Positions 41,996 to 53,139 of a stretch of 64,000 bases of DNA are shown in pieces. The notes below the pieces were generated by a model. The model did not search any database and was not told the origin of the DNA. It worked only from the letters and a program-made list of their open reading frames with translations. Origin of the DNA: Prosopis cineraria (lineage: Eukaryota; Streptophyta; Magnoliopsida; Fabales; Fabaceae); NCBI RefSeq assembly GCF_029017545.1, contig NW_026555437.1, forward strand, positions 1 to 64,000, written 5' to 3'. Each line of letters begins with the position of its first letter. The stretch's first letter is position 1. The position numbers and the translations under genes were made by a program.

Positions 41996-43455
41996 ACAAT
42001 TGTCGGTCTCATCTGTTTCTACATATTTGTGGGATCGCATTAAGGAACAATGGATACTCGATCCTATGTTGCAACGATTGATTGTTGAGTTACAAGAAAA
42101 TCCCACCTCTCACCCTAAGTATCAATGGACGCAGGGTATGTTGTTATGTAAACAACGGTTGGTCGTGGGTCCTACTCAATCTGGGCTCAAGTCTTTAATC
42201 ATCCAGTTGTTGCACAGTAGCCCCCATGGAGGCCATTCGGGCATTAAAGCCACTTTGCATTGAATTAAATCTTTGTTCTACACGGCATGTCAAATGATGT
42301 TAAACATAATTTACAACAGTGTGACACTTGTCTCCATTGCAAGTATGAGGCAGTAGCTTCACCAGGTCTGTTACAGCCATTGCCAATTCCATAAACAGTG
42401 TGGCAAAGCATAGCAATGGATTTTATAGTAAAATTACTGAAATCAGGGGGCAAGGACACAATTTGGGTTATTATTGATTGGCTTAGCAAATATGCTCACT
42501 TTATACCCCTTGCTCACCCATTTACAGCAGCTTCTTTAGCTCAGGTGTTCATTGATAATATTTATAAGTTTCATGGAGCCCCTGCTAACATTGTATAGTG
42601 ACCGTGACCCTGTTTTCAATAGCCAATTTTGGAAGGAATTTCTCCTCCGGTTGGGAATTGAACAATGTCTATCCACTTTGTACCATCCTCAAAGTGATAG
42701 CCAGAGCAAGGTCTTAAATAGATGTGTCGTGCAGAAACTTCGCTGTTTTGCTTGGCAACAGCCGAAGGAGTGGGTACATTGGTTATCTATGGCGGAATGG
42801 TGGTACAACACGTCTTATCACTCTTCTACTGGCACTACTTTTGAGGTCATGTATGGCCAACCTCCACCTCTACAGCTCCCTTATTTGCCTCAAGAATCTA
42901 CCATGGAATCTATTGATAGATCTTTTACTGCTTGTGAGGCTATCATGAATCAACCTCAAGATCATTTACATAAAGCTGTTAATCACATGAAGAAATATGC
43001 TGATAAGCATCGCTCAGAACATCACTTTCAAGTCGGGGACTGGGTATTTCTGAAGCTTCCTCAATGTCGACAGACGTCTATCGCCGTGCATTCATCGAAA
43101 ATGTTATCACGTTACTATGGCCCTTTTTCAGATTATGGATCAGGTGGGTGAGGTGGCTTACACTCTGAAGTTGCCTGTTACAGCTAGAATGCACCCAACT
43201 TTCCATGTCTCCTTACTGAAACAATGCTTTGATCCTAATGTACCTGTGGTTCCCTTTCTTGATGCTGCAGCGGTACAGGGGACTGCTAAGGTTCCATTTT
43301 CTATTTTAGATAGACTTTTGGTTCAACAGAATCATCGCGCTATGACCCAAGTACTGATTCACTGGACTGATGGACTCCCTGAAGAAGCTACGTGGGTATC
43401 TTGGCCGGAAGTTGAAAGTTGTTTCCCAGACTTCGCGCATTCTGTTCATCCTTGA
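41996..43455 (+). pseudogene. integrase and chromodomain of the Reina-like element
   Basis: The HHCC zinc-binding region ('LLHSSPHGGHSGIKATLH', then 'CDTCLHCKY') spans 42205-42350. The core has 'AMDFIVKLL' with the first Asp (about 42414) and 'SDRDPVFNSQFWKEF' with the second (about 42594-42639). In 'YHPQSDSQSKVLNR' (about 42681-42722) the usual Q-(T/S)-E-V-x-N-R appears as Q-S-K-V-L-N-R, so the catalytic Glu has become Lys. After a frame change near 43130, 'EVAYTLKLP', 'HPTFHVSLLK' and the chromodomain-like 'VLIHWTDGLPEEATWVSW' follow, ending at 43455. The element therefore lost integration activity. Confidence 0.87.
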
Positions 43456-43484
43456 GGACAAGGATTTTCTCAAGGACAGGGCAT

Positions 43485-43739
43485 TGTTACAATTGTTAAT
43501 TTTCTGTTATTTTTTATTTTCTGTTATGCATGTTTTTTATGCTCCTTTTTGTTTTTATGCATATGGCCCTAGCTCGTGCATGTCAGTATAAGGTGAGTGG
43601 CTGTGTACTGAGACGGTTATCGAATATGTGATTGGCATTTTCCCGCTGTCTGATTTTCTTTCTTTCTTCCACTCTTCCCTACCTCGCTAACAGTGCTTAT
43701 TCTCTTCCGTATCCTCTGTTTCTTCTTCGGGTACTAACA
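43485..43739 (+). repeat. 3' LTR of the Reina-like element
   Basis: Same ends as the 5' LTR, 255 bp, preceded by a weak purine-rich tract (GGACAAGG / AAGGACAGGGCAT). Followed by the TTATG duplication. Confidence 0.95.
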
Positions 43740-43744
43740 TTATG

Positions 43745-44811
43745 AGAGTTAAATGCGAGTTGCTTGTTTTCAGAAGTTTCTTCCCCTCCCCTTTAATAGA
43801 TGAGTTGAGATCTTTATTGACTGTATTGGAAGGGTTAATGCTCTTTTGAACGCGTCATCATTTGAACAAAAAAATTCTAAACGCTTATCTTTCAATAAAT
43901 TAACATGTCCAGTCCTAGCTAGTGGGAGTGTGTATATATGATATTTGATATGCCCATCACTGTTGGCGTTAAAATAGTATATAGGTGAGTAGTGATGGAT
44001 ATATATATATATATATATAGCTTGCTATCTTTGTTGAACTCATGGCAATTAAGGCATGTTATCTCTCCTTAATTTTTTAAGACTCTTTTCTTATTTGTCT
44101 CTGTTTGAAATCTGATATAAGAGTGTACACAACCAAATCCACTTAATTTTTTAGCTCTTCAATCTTTTAACTCCTACTCTTTACTAGCCTTATTTAATTT
44201 AGCTTGATTATTTTTGAGCTATTTTTTGCGCTCTCTTTGTCCTGATAGTAAGTTTCTATTAGACCTTACAAATGGACTGTGGTCACTTGTTCTCCTGATC
44301 CTTTCGTCGCATCCTTGTAAGTCAAGCTTGAACATTCAACATCCCGTTTGTCTATTTGCTCATTTATTCTTTGTATTGATTCTATTTTATTTCTTTTTTT
44401 AATTGTTACAACAGGCTTACAAACAATATGGCAGGGAGGGTGGCTTGAACTATGTTGCCTCTTCAAGAACCTGAAGATCTCTCAAATGCTCTCAAGAATT
44501 GTTATTTAAGAACTTTTTATTGATAGAATCTCTTCTAGAATTCAAAGAATTTATAGGATAATATTTTTTGTATGGTGAATTCTCAAGTGATTGATATCTT
44601 TTCAATTTTATGATGTTTATTTATAATATATTTGATTTTTTAATCTCATGAATATAATATTTTTTATTTTATATGATTCTCTTGGGATTATATAATGATT
44701 AAAATGTGTATTAAAGTGTATATTAAAACTAAAATTGATAGACAATTAATAAAATATAACCACATAATACAGGAAATCTTGTTAAATTTTCAAATACTAA
44801 TATTTGACACC
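43745..44811. other. no confirmed gene; possible terminal exon
   Basis: AT-rich flank of the Reina insertion, continuous with 37.5-38.6 kb before insertion. A (TA)n microsatellite lies at 44000-44021. At 44415-44474 a pyrimidine tract and CAG acceptor are followed by a 19-codon frame 'AYKQYGREGGLNYVASSRT' and a stop, which looks like a last exon. Nothing else is recognised. Confidence 0.3.
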
Positions 44812-44826
44812 CACTACTATAAAAAA

Positions 44827-45175
44827 TACTCATACTTGACGCTTATTTTTTTCAATACTTGACGGTTTTTAACCGTCAAATAAGCATGCGACATATATTA
44901 AAGAAATAATACTTGACGGTTAAAAACCGTCAAGTATTAATCTTATACTTGACGGTTATTTGAAAACAACCGTCAAGTATATAAAGTAAATATGCACTTT
45001 TCAGAATAAATACTTGACGCTTGTTTCAAAACAAGTGTCAAGTATTTTCAAATACTTGACGCTTGTTTTGAAACAAGCGTAAACTATATTGACACTTGAC
45101 GGTTTTGAAACAAGCGTCAACTATATTGACACTTGACGGTTATTTAGAAATAACCGTCAAGTATTAATGACATAA
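44827..45175. promoter_or_regulatory. left subterminal repeats of the CACTA element
   Basis: About eight copies of a 10-14 bp motif ACTTGACG(G/C)TT(A/G)TTT and its complement, mostly paired as inverted repeats. Examples are TTGACGGTT/AACCGTCAA at 44859-44879, and pairs at about 44921-44935, 44947-44980, 45011-45042, 45054-45079 and 45130-45163. In En/Spm such subterminal repeats bind the TNP1/TNPA protein to bring the ends together. The number and pairing are seen, the function is from the family. Confidence 0.85.
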
Positions 45176-46721
45176 TTTTTTTTATATGGTGAAAGCAGCC
45201 CCCTGCATAAAGATACAGATAAAGATAAAAAAACAGCCAGCCAGCAACGAAAATAATGCAATATAATGAATGTTTGTAATAGTATCTCCTATCTAATTAA
45301 CATAAAAATTTCTATACATTTAACCTTAAAATCTAAACTTATTTGCAAACTAATTTTTAAAAATTAAGTGGCCTATCCCATAAAAATTGGCCCAAAAATG
45401 TGTATATAAATGTAACTAACTATTGTACCGGCCTAACTACTGTTGCTACCCACATATTGAAAACACATTGAGCCACCTCTTCAAGGACCTCTCTACATGT
45501 GCAGTCGTATAACGAACGCAATAGAGTCCTCGAAGTACTGTAAGCAAATAGTTACAACAATTTCAAGTTAATAGGTAGCTAATTAAAATTGTTTAAAATT
45601 TATAATTGAAATGTAATTAAATTTTATATATATACCTTGTTAGATAATGTGGTAGGGGCATGAGTGATAATGTCCTTCATGAACTTCATCAAGCAATAAC
45701 CACAGTCATTGCTCTGATTTGGCTGGAATGGACACTATAAAAAAACACATATCAATGAAATTGCAAAATATAATGAGACAATTTCTTGATTAAAAACTTG
45801 ACCAATTAAATGAATACGTTAACAGTGACCCATTTCTTTGAAGATTCGAATGCCCTCATCTTAGGGGACACAGTCATGTCGGTCGCAGTGCGATACAACA
45901 CCACAGCTCTAAGAAGGAATTATGGAATGAATGTGAGAAATATATATGAATGAAAACTAAAATTAAAAAGAAATAACAAGTAAAAAAATCCAACTTACTC
46001 ATTAAAAAGTACCACCATATCTTCCCTCTTACTTGGCTCTCCATTAAGGGGATCAAGATACCATATTTTTAGAGCAACGGGATTAACCACAATAAGCATC
46101 CAGTGTCCCCTAACAAGAAATAGCACATGTTACCAAACAAATAAATATAAAAAAAATATTTACTCGTAACAAATATTAACAACTCACCCTTGGCAGTAAG
46201 GAGCGAGAAATAAAGTATCCTTCGCTGCTCCCCTTTCTCGAAATTGATCCGAAAAGCATTCTTGCTTGATTTTCAAGGGCTTCCTTTGTAATATTATTAT
46301 GGGGAGAGACATCATGAGGATTAACCAGCTTGATCTTTGACTCGAGGCCACCAAGAACCATGAATGAGGTATAAAGGTGACTTGGGTGAAAAATATACAA
46401 GTTAATATGCTTGCATACTCACACACATAAATAATTCAAGAAATTAACTAGTAAATGTTGAAGAATTACCTCATGTAGAAAGTCATCAAACTAGTACTCG
46501 CCATATCGTGCTTGAGGATTTCATTCAAAATTTCATCCCGAACGACTTCAAATGATGCTCTACCAAATAGCCCATTGTCAAAATTAATGATATCCCCTAT
46601 CAGTTCTTGACGAATCATCCTCATAGCCGAAGCATAGGTCTCAAGAGAGTCACAGAATTTGTTTTCTACAACAGGTATAGGCACTGCATGTTGCGAAACC
46701 ATGACTGACTCTTTAGTATGA

Positions 46722-46729
46722 CCCGACAC
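46722..46729. other. 8-bp target-site duplication CCCGACAC (partner 47703-47710)
   Basis: CCCGACAC occurs directly before TAGGAATGAGCA at 46730 and directly after TGCTCACCCCTA ending at 47702. An exact 8-bp duplication is the hallmark of hAT transposition. Confidence 0.93.
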
Positions 46730-47702
46730 TAGGAATGAGCATCGGTTTTTATGGTTCGGTTTAGTTTTAATTTGAGAAAACTGAGAGACCGAACTTCACC
46801 AACATTTTTGACCGAACCGAACCGAAGTACTGGAAGTAACTGAATGAAAGCCGAACCAAAGTTTAATAGTTCCGTTCGGTTAGATGCTTCGGTTATTGAA
46901 CACCTACCATCTGAGAACAATAAAGACTGAAATTGACTGAGATGAAGAACTGAGAAGAATATGAACCAACAGAGAAGGAAACAACCAACCAAGATGAAGC
47001 ATGGAAACAACCTAATAAGAACAATGCGAACAGAGATGAAGCATGGAGAAGTCTAATATTTTGTTACCGTTTCAAAGTATTCCTTTATTGAGATGAAGAA
47101 TTGAGATGGGACAATAGAAATCACAAAGAAGAAGAAGAGGCGAACCGAATATTGAGATGACAGTTAGGAAGAAATTGCGACAGAGAAGGAGAGGTGAATT
47201 GAGATGAGAAGAACGGAGGTGAGGTAAGGGCTTGGACTTTGGAGTGCCTGAGGCAGAGCGTGCGGCGATAGGAAGATAAATGATTAGGGTTAATGTGAGA
47301 TGAAGAGAATATTATATGGGCCATCAAATGAGTTGGGCTAAGATGTGTTATTTTCTCATTTTTATTGATCTGATGTTATATTCTCATCAAACTCAAACTG
47401 AAAGTAATCGTGGGCCTAGGATTAGGATGTAATATTCTAATCCCTTTTTAATATTAAAAAAATAAAAATAATATTTATAAAATACAAAAATATATATCTA
47501 TTTTTTAAAAAAATATTATTTATTTCGGTTTATTCGGTCTATTCGGTTTTTTCATTTTCAAACCGAACCGAACCATTTAAATCAAAATTTCTTTTAAGAA
47601 AAACCGAACCAAACCTTTAAACTGAATAAACTGAACCAAATAAACCAAACTTTGTTCGATTCAGTTCGGTTTTCGATTTCGGTTCAGTTTTGCTCACCCC
47701 TA
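46730..47702. mobile_element. 973-bp non-autonomous hAT-like element
   Basis: Terminal inverted repeats TAGGAATGAGCA (left) and TAGGGGTGAGCA (reverse complement of right), 8-bp duplication, no transposase. Both ends are rich in a (T)TCGGTT / AACCGAA motif, repeated many times at 46741-46880 and 47525-47700, as expected for hAT subterminal repeats. It lies in an exon of the TNP1-Ulp1 gene. The flanking coding frame reads '...KLKGKVSG' on one side and 'SGHTKESV...' on the other, sharing the duplication. Confidence 0.9.
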
Positions 47703-48436
47703 CCCGACACCTTACCCTTCAATTTGCTTTTCCCCCATGGCTATACAATGAAAAAGTTAGACATATATATATATATATTAAAGATTTTAAATAATTATGT
47801 AAATCATATATACCTTTTTCTTTGGTGGCCAGGGGTCCTTTGGCGGCTTTGGGTCCTTTGTCAGCTTTGGTGTACCAACCATAACAAGGTGGCTGGGCCA
47901 TGCAACGAAGCTCCCTAATGCATCTCCTACTATCTGCATCTCATCGGTAGGATAAGGTAATGGATACTTGGGGTCGATTGCAAAAAGTAAGGAAACCCTA
48001 ATGCAATCGGGAGGGAGGGGAAGGTTATGGATTGTGTCCCCGGCAATGTTATACACACGTCTCATTGCAACTACTTTGCGTGACGGATCGTCTGCTAAAC
48101 AGTTGCAGTCATTCTCGCCCTAAATAAATGAAGAATGTTAGTTGTTTAGATTAAAAATTAGTTGAGCAAATTTAAAAGAGAAAATGCATTACCTCGGGTA
48201 TTTTGTCTGAAGGGACTGTGCAGCTATCTTTTTCGCTGGGGCTAACGTCACCCAAAAGCCTCCCAGGGATCTGGCCCTTCAATAGCATGTCAATAACTTC
48301 GTTTGGGCTTCTAGCTATTGTTTCATAACAGTTTGCTCTTCTCTCAACTCTTGAACCTCGGATGAAGAAGCCGATGTTCGCTTCTTAATCTTGCCAAAGT
48401 ATTGCTTCTTTGTGACACCGAAGCCAACATCCCTAA

Positions 48437-48679
48437 GGCCCCGTTTGGTTGGGGGGAGGGGAGGGGAGGGGAGGGGCTCCTCTTCCCTCCCCTCATTTGG
48501 TTAGGAGGAGGGGAGGGGAAATTTTTAAAATTTTCCCTCCCTCCCCTCCAAAGCCTCCCCTCCAAAGCCTCCCCTCCAAATTGGGGGGGAGCTCCCCTCC
48601 CCTCCCTTCCCCTTCCTCCCCCTCCCCTTCCCTTCCCTCCTCTCCCCTCCCCTTCCCTCCCCTCGAACCAAACAGACCC
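48437..48679. mobile_element. 243-bp PIF/Harbinger-like MITE made of GGGGA runs
   Basis: Ends GGCCCCGTTTGGTTGGGG (left) and, reverse-complemented, GGGTCTGTTTGGTTCGAGGG (right), flanked by TAA at 48434-48436 and 48680-48682. The arms consist of (GGGGA)n on the left, turning into (CCCCT)n on the right, so the whole element is a near-palindrome that could fold back or form G-quadruplexes. It interrupts the coding stretch '...PDHPGRVR | (D)VGFGVTKK...' of the TNP1-like gene. The 100-plus-codon frames seen here on both strands are Gly/Arg or Pro/Ser low-complexity artefacts. Confidence 0.9.
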
Positions 48680-50049
48680 TAACACGACCAGGGTGGTCAG
48701 GGGTCCCCAACACTCTAGCTAAGATATCCTCATGCTCAGGAAGCTTGCCCTGTGATACTCTTGAGAGAGGGAATCTTGTGAAAAGTAGAGCTAATTAGTA
48801 TGCCTTTTAATAATCATTTATTAATTGATAGATAAGAATAATACTTACAATTTTTTCGGTAACCTCTTTCACACGAGGGTTGTCAATCACTCCATCTTTA
48901 TTTGTTCGTGCCAATGCCCAGAGTCTTTGGCGGGATATAGTAACATCCAATCCCTCGGCCTCAACTTCTTTCTGCTCCACGCCTGCATACCCTAACCTCC
49001 CTGCTCTGTAAGCGTATTCATTCTTAGCCACTCTCTTCTTATTTTAGGCGCTTAGTTTCTTTAATCAATAACAAAAATATCCTGTTAGTACACATAGATA
49101 TATTCAATAAAAGGCACTAAAATTTAACTTTTAGAAACATAAATACCTTAAATTCCTTCTCGCGCCGAGAGACAACAAAAGCATCCCAATCTTCTTGCTT
49201 TACTAAAAGCTGTAATAAGGGAGGAACTTGGGCTACAAATTCAGCATCAAGGTCTTTCAAATATTTTTGTGTAATAAAATGTCTGAAAGACTGTAATGCC
49301 CTCCCAGCCTTTTGAAGGACAAAATCCTTCTTGCTCTTGTCTATTTCAAATCCTAATTGTAAAATAAAATAAATATGTTAGGTGCATCAATTTATAATAT
49401 TATAATAGAATATAACTTAGTCAAATGCAACTTACAGATACAGTCTCCCAAACAATGTCCTTCATGGCTTGATCAACTTTGCGCTAGGATTTCTGCATGA
49501 TAGGTACAGTTGTCTTTGCCACAACCCCAATATAACTTATAAACTTTACAATTTGATGGCTTGGCCTTTCTTGTTCCACTGTACTGATATTTTTTCCCTA
49601 CTACTCTTGTTTTTGTGACTTCTTCCATTATTGTTAGGCCTCGCTGGATATTGTAATATTCCTGTTCTATTTTTTTTTTGTGATAACGGAGCATCAGTAG
49701 AAGTTGTAGTGGGATCTGATGGAGGGATTTCAGTGGACTCAGAATCTGAAGCCATTTACCTGTAACACAATAAAATTCTAAAATTAATCAACCATGATTA
49801 ATTCAAAAAATTAATCAACCATGATTAATTCAAATATAATCAACTATATTAATTCAAACATGAAACAAAAATGGCATAATTAATTCAAAGGTTACATGTT
49901 CAAGTTGCTCTTTTTTGTTTCCTTAACTTGGGTTTTTTACTTCCCCCTCCTTGAAATATTTTCTTCTTATGCTGAAATAATTTACCCCTCTTTGAAATTC
50001 AAATGCCTTCATTGTGATCATTTCTCATGTATAGAGCTTCATCAACAGT

Positions 50050-53000
50050 GTCGTTACTTTGATTTGATGTCCCTTCGAATGGGTCATCTTTAATTGCTAC
50101 ATTTTCATTTATTTTTTATGTAACATAAGAATAGACCACCCCTTATTAGCAGGGTCAGGGACATAAAACACTTGTTTGGCTTGTTGCACTAAAATAAAAG
50201 GCTCATCCTTATACCCTTCCTTATTTAAATTGACTTGTACAAAGCTAAATTGGTAATCAAATTTCAAGCCATTTTTTCAATCAATCCACTTGCACCCAAA
50301 GACTGGAACTCAAAAGGATATGTAATCTAAATCCCATATATGCTCAATTACACCAAAGTATGACATGTTGCATAGATAGGATTTTTATCCTTAGTGCTGG
50401 AAATATGCATGGAGTGAGCTACAAGAGTTACACCACTATTTTGCATTGTGCTCCTATCATCTTGCTCCCTTGTATAAAATGTGTATCCGTTGACAAGGTA
50501 AGCAATGTAAAAAATGGCCTGTCTGCTTGGACCGTTAGCTAACCATCTCAATTTGTTAGAAACTGAATTGGAATCAACATTTAACTTTTGAAGAATGTGC
50601 TCTTAAACCATCTTGTAAAAGTTTTGTTGTGTTCCCTAGCATACCAAATTTCTGATTTATTGAGATTGTCCCTCCTAAGTTCAGCCATATGCTTGTCTAC
50701 ATACTCTTCAACCTCTTCAGTGTTGTGCAACACATATAAGTGGGCTTGCTCCCACTATACATTGACATAGTAATGACTTTGTTTCCCATGATCCCTTCTC
50801 CACTTATTCTACCCATATGTCGAGACTTTGGAAGCCCAACATAGCTAATATGACTCAGGTACTTAGTACAAAAGTCAACAGTCTCTTCACAAATATACCG
50901 TTCACAATACAACCCTCCGATCGACTTCAATTTTTCACATAGCCTTTCAAAATCTTCATATAGCGCTCAATAGGATACATCCATCTTAAATAAGCAGGCC
51001 GCACATTTGAACCTTCCTAACCAAGTGAACAGTTAGGTGGATCATAATATCAAAGAATGCCGGTGGAAAATACATCTCAAGCTCACACAGTGTTAATACA
51101 ATTTGAGCTTGCAACCTTGGCAACTTATGTGGGTTAATCACTTTACTGCAAATGGACTTGAAAAACAAACATAACTTAGTGATCGTCCCTCGTACTTTAA
51201 GGGGTAAAATTGCACGTATAGCAACTAGAATGAAATCCTCCATTAAAACATGGCAATCGTGAGACTTTAAGCCCTTCAACTTCAAATCTTTCATTGATAC
51301 AATATTTTTTATGTTTGAAGAGTAACCCTCAGGAACTTTAACTACATTAAGGAACTCACAAAATGCAGTTTTCTCTTTCTTAGATAGCGTATAAGCTGCC
51401 GGAGGGAGAAAGGTACGGTTCCCCTTATCTTGGGGTGCTAATTCTTCTCTTATTCCTAAAGAGACCATGTCCAACCTTGCTTTTATGCCATCTTTTATTT
51501 TTCCTGACACTTGGAGTAAAGTCCCAATAAGACTCTCACAGACATTTTTTTCAATATGCATGACATCAAGAAAATGCCAAACATCTAAGGTGGTCCAATA
51601 AGGGAGTTCAAAGAAAATAGATTTCTTCTTCCATCCGGTTGTCCCAAGGTGCCTTGCAAATGGTTTGCCAAATTCAATATCCAAATCCTTAATCTTCTCA
51701 AACAACTCATCACCAGTTAACGGCAAAAGTGTCTTACCTTCTTCTGGATTTCCATTGAATACTTTTCTCAACCATCGATAATGATGTTCTTGGTGTAAAA
51801 ACCTACGGTGGTCGAGGTAAACATTCTTCATCCCATGTTGAAGCCTCATAGAATGTGTTCCCTCTTCACAAATAGGGCATCCAAGTTGCCCTTTAATGCT
51901 ATACCCTGACAGATTGGCATAAGCAGGAAAGTCATTGATTGTACCGAAGAGCATAGCTCTTAAATTAAATCTTTCTTCTCTATACCCATCATATACCTCT
52001 ATACCTGACTCCCACATGATCTTCAAGTCATCAATTAGAGGAGCCAAATATATGTCTATGTCATTCCCAGGTTGCTTGGGTCCCGCAATTAGCATGGACA
52101 ACATCATATACTTGCGCTTCATGCAAAGCCATGGAGGAAGGTTATAAATCACCAAAATGACTGGCCAAGTGCTGTGGCTACTACTTTGAATCCCATGAGG
52201 ATTCATCCCGTCGATAGACAATGTAAGGTGTAGATTCCTACTCTCTTCCCCAAATTCAGGGTACTCATAATCAATCTTTCTCCATTGTGGAGAATCAGCA
52301 GGATGACGAAGCATGCCATCTTTTATCCTTTCATCCGCATGCCATGTTAAGTTTTTGCAATTTCTGTACTGCTATACATGCGTCTAAATCTAGGCACGAT
52401 TGGAAAATACCATAGTGCCTTCGCGGGACTTGATCCGTTCTGCTTGTAGCGTGAGGCATTACACTTCGAACACTCGGTTAACGACGCATATTCATTCCAA
52501 AATAAAAGGCAATCATTAGGGCACGAGTGTATCTTTTCATAACTCATGCCAATTGATCGCAATACTTGTTTTGCATCATATGTTCGACAAGGAAGCTCAT
52601 TTTCCTTAGGAAGTAATTCTACTTCAAATACCCAAGCAACTCAGTAAAGCTTGCATCACTCCATCCATGTTTTGCCTTCATGTTGTACAATTTTAACACT
52701 GCTGACAACTTTGATGCACTACAACCAGCATACAACGGTGTCTCCGCATCACTTTTCAACTTCTCAAACATTTCTGGATAATCCTCGAGGTCCTCTTCAA
52801 CTGCTTTGGCCATCTGTTCAAGACAATCTTCCTCAAGTGTGCATGTGTCAAAATCATCAGGAGATGATGCACAGCTTTCACTATGCTTCTGGCTGCAACC
52901 AATATCATCTCTTGTCTCTCCATGCATTGTCCAACACTTGTAACTTTGATCCATCCCATTAATCATGAGGTGTTCTTCACAAGTATCTGACTAACCCGCT

Positions 53001-53139
53001 TCACAAGACCACACTTTAAACATGGGCAAACAATCCTAGTAGGATCCTCCGCATGCTTAACTGCAAGCTTAACAAAATTTGCCACCCCATCCCAATATTC
53101 CTTGGATAGACGATTGACAGACATCTATTCCTTATCCAT
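50050..53139 (-). pseudogene. TNP2-type CACTA transposase with DUF4218/DUF4216-like parts
   Basis: The start ATG is at 53139-53137. The transposase-associated domain 'MSVNRLSKEYWDGVANFVKL' with 'RIVCPCLKCG' (53120-53000) is preceded by a stop at codon 5, where a Trp is usual. Then come 'INGMDQSYKCWTMHGE' (about 52960) and the acidic linker. Next are 'SYEKIHSCPNDCLLFWNEY' (about 52545) and the main 442-codon frame 52314-50986. That frame has 'SIDGMNPHG' (Asp at residue 35), 'GTINDFPAYANLSGYSIKGQ', 'CPIC' and 'WHFLDVMHIEKNVCESL', the conserved TNP2 blocks. The DUF4218-like part is 'YFPPAFFDIMIHLTVHLV' at the end of this frame. It continues with 'EETVDFCTKYLSHI', and the DUF4216-like remnant runs to about 50050. 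Frameshifts near 52970 and 52350, a stop after 50986 and later stops inactivate it. TNP2 is the catalytic transposase, working with the TNP1-type DNA-binding protein encoded downstream. Confidence 0.88.

Larger units (their letters stand above)
38626..43739 (+). mobile_element. Reina-like Ty3/gypsy chromovirus, complete structure, inactive
   Basis: A 5,114-bp element with LTRs of 259 and 255 bp, initiator-Met primer-binding site, gag, protease, RT, RNase H, integrase and a C-terminal chromodomain-like tail, flanked by TTATG. Small size, short LTRs and the 'FFDDILVY' RT box fit the Reina clade. Coding sequence has about a dozen stops or frameshifts and loses two catalytic residues. LTRs differ at about 20 of 255 positions by hand count, so the insertion is old. 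It is the only element in the window with both ends and duplication perfect. Confidence 0.92.
45642..49755 (-). pseudogene. TNP1-like protein fused to a Ulp1 (C48) protease, CACTA second gene
   Basis: Exons read from right to left. ATG is at 49755 (Ser/Thr/Pro-rich start). Then comes the plant transposase (Ptta/En/Spm) block 'YIGVVAKTTVPIMQKS' and 'VDQAMKDIVWETV' (49540-49440). 49344-49147 holds 'PPLLQLLVKQEDWDAFVVSR', and about 49052-48849 holds 'LGYAGVEQKEVEAEGLD' and 'RQRLWALARTNKDG'. About 48786-48192 holds 'LARVLGTPDHPGRVR', then 'GFGVTKKQYFGKIKKRTSA'. 48121-47814 is DUF8039-like ('VYNIAGDTIHNLPLPPDCIR', 'ALGSFVAWPSHLV'). 47745-46466 and 46400-46193 follow. The Ulp1 active site has His in 'GHWMLIVVNP' (about 46108) and Asp in 'WYLDPLNG' (about 46055). 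Cys is at 45702-45704 in 'QSNDCGYCLMKF', with Gln just before. A stop in 'MQKS*RK', frameshifts (about 49550, 48320, 46210) and two MITEs break it. Confidence 0.82.

Noticed and set aside
45480..45560. Last exon of the TNP1-Ulp1 gene
   Set aside because: A minus-strand frame continues here after the Cys exon, but the two possible frames both end quickly and neither matches a known Ulp1 tail, so I ended the call at 45642.
48344..48722. Overlapping 77-113-codon open frames on both strands
   Set aside because: They are Gly/Arg- or Pro/Ser-rich products of the GGGGA/CCCCT repeats in the 243-bp MITE, not proteins.
52651..52962. 103-codon plus-strand frame
   Set aside because: It is the antisense shadow of the TNP2 gene N-terminal region.
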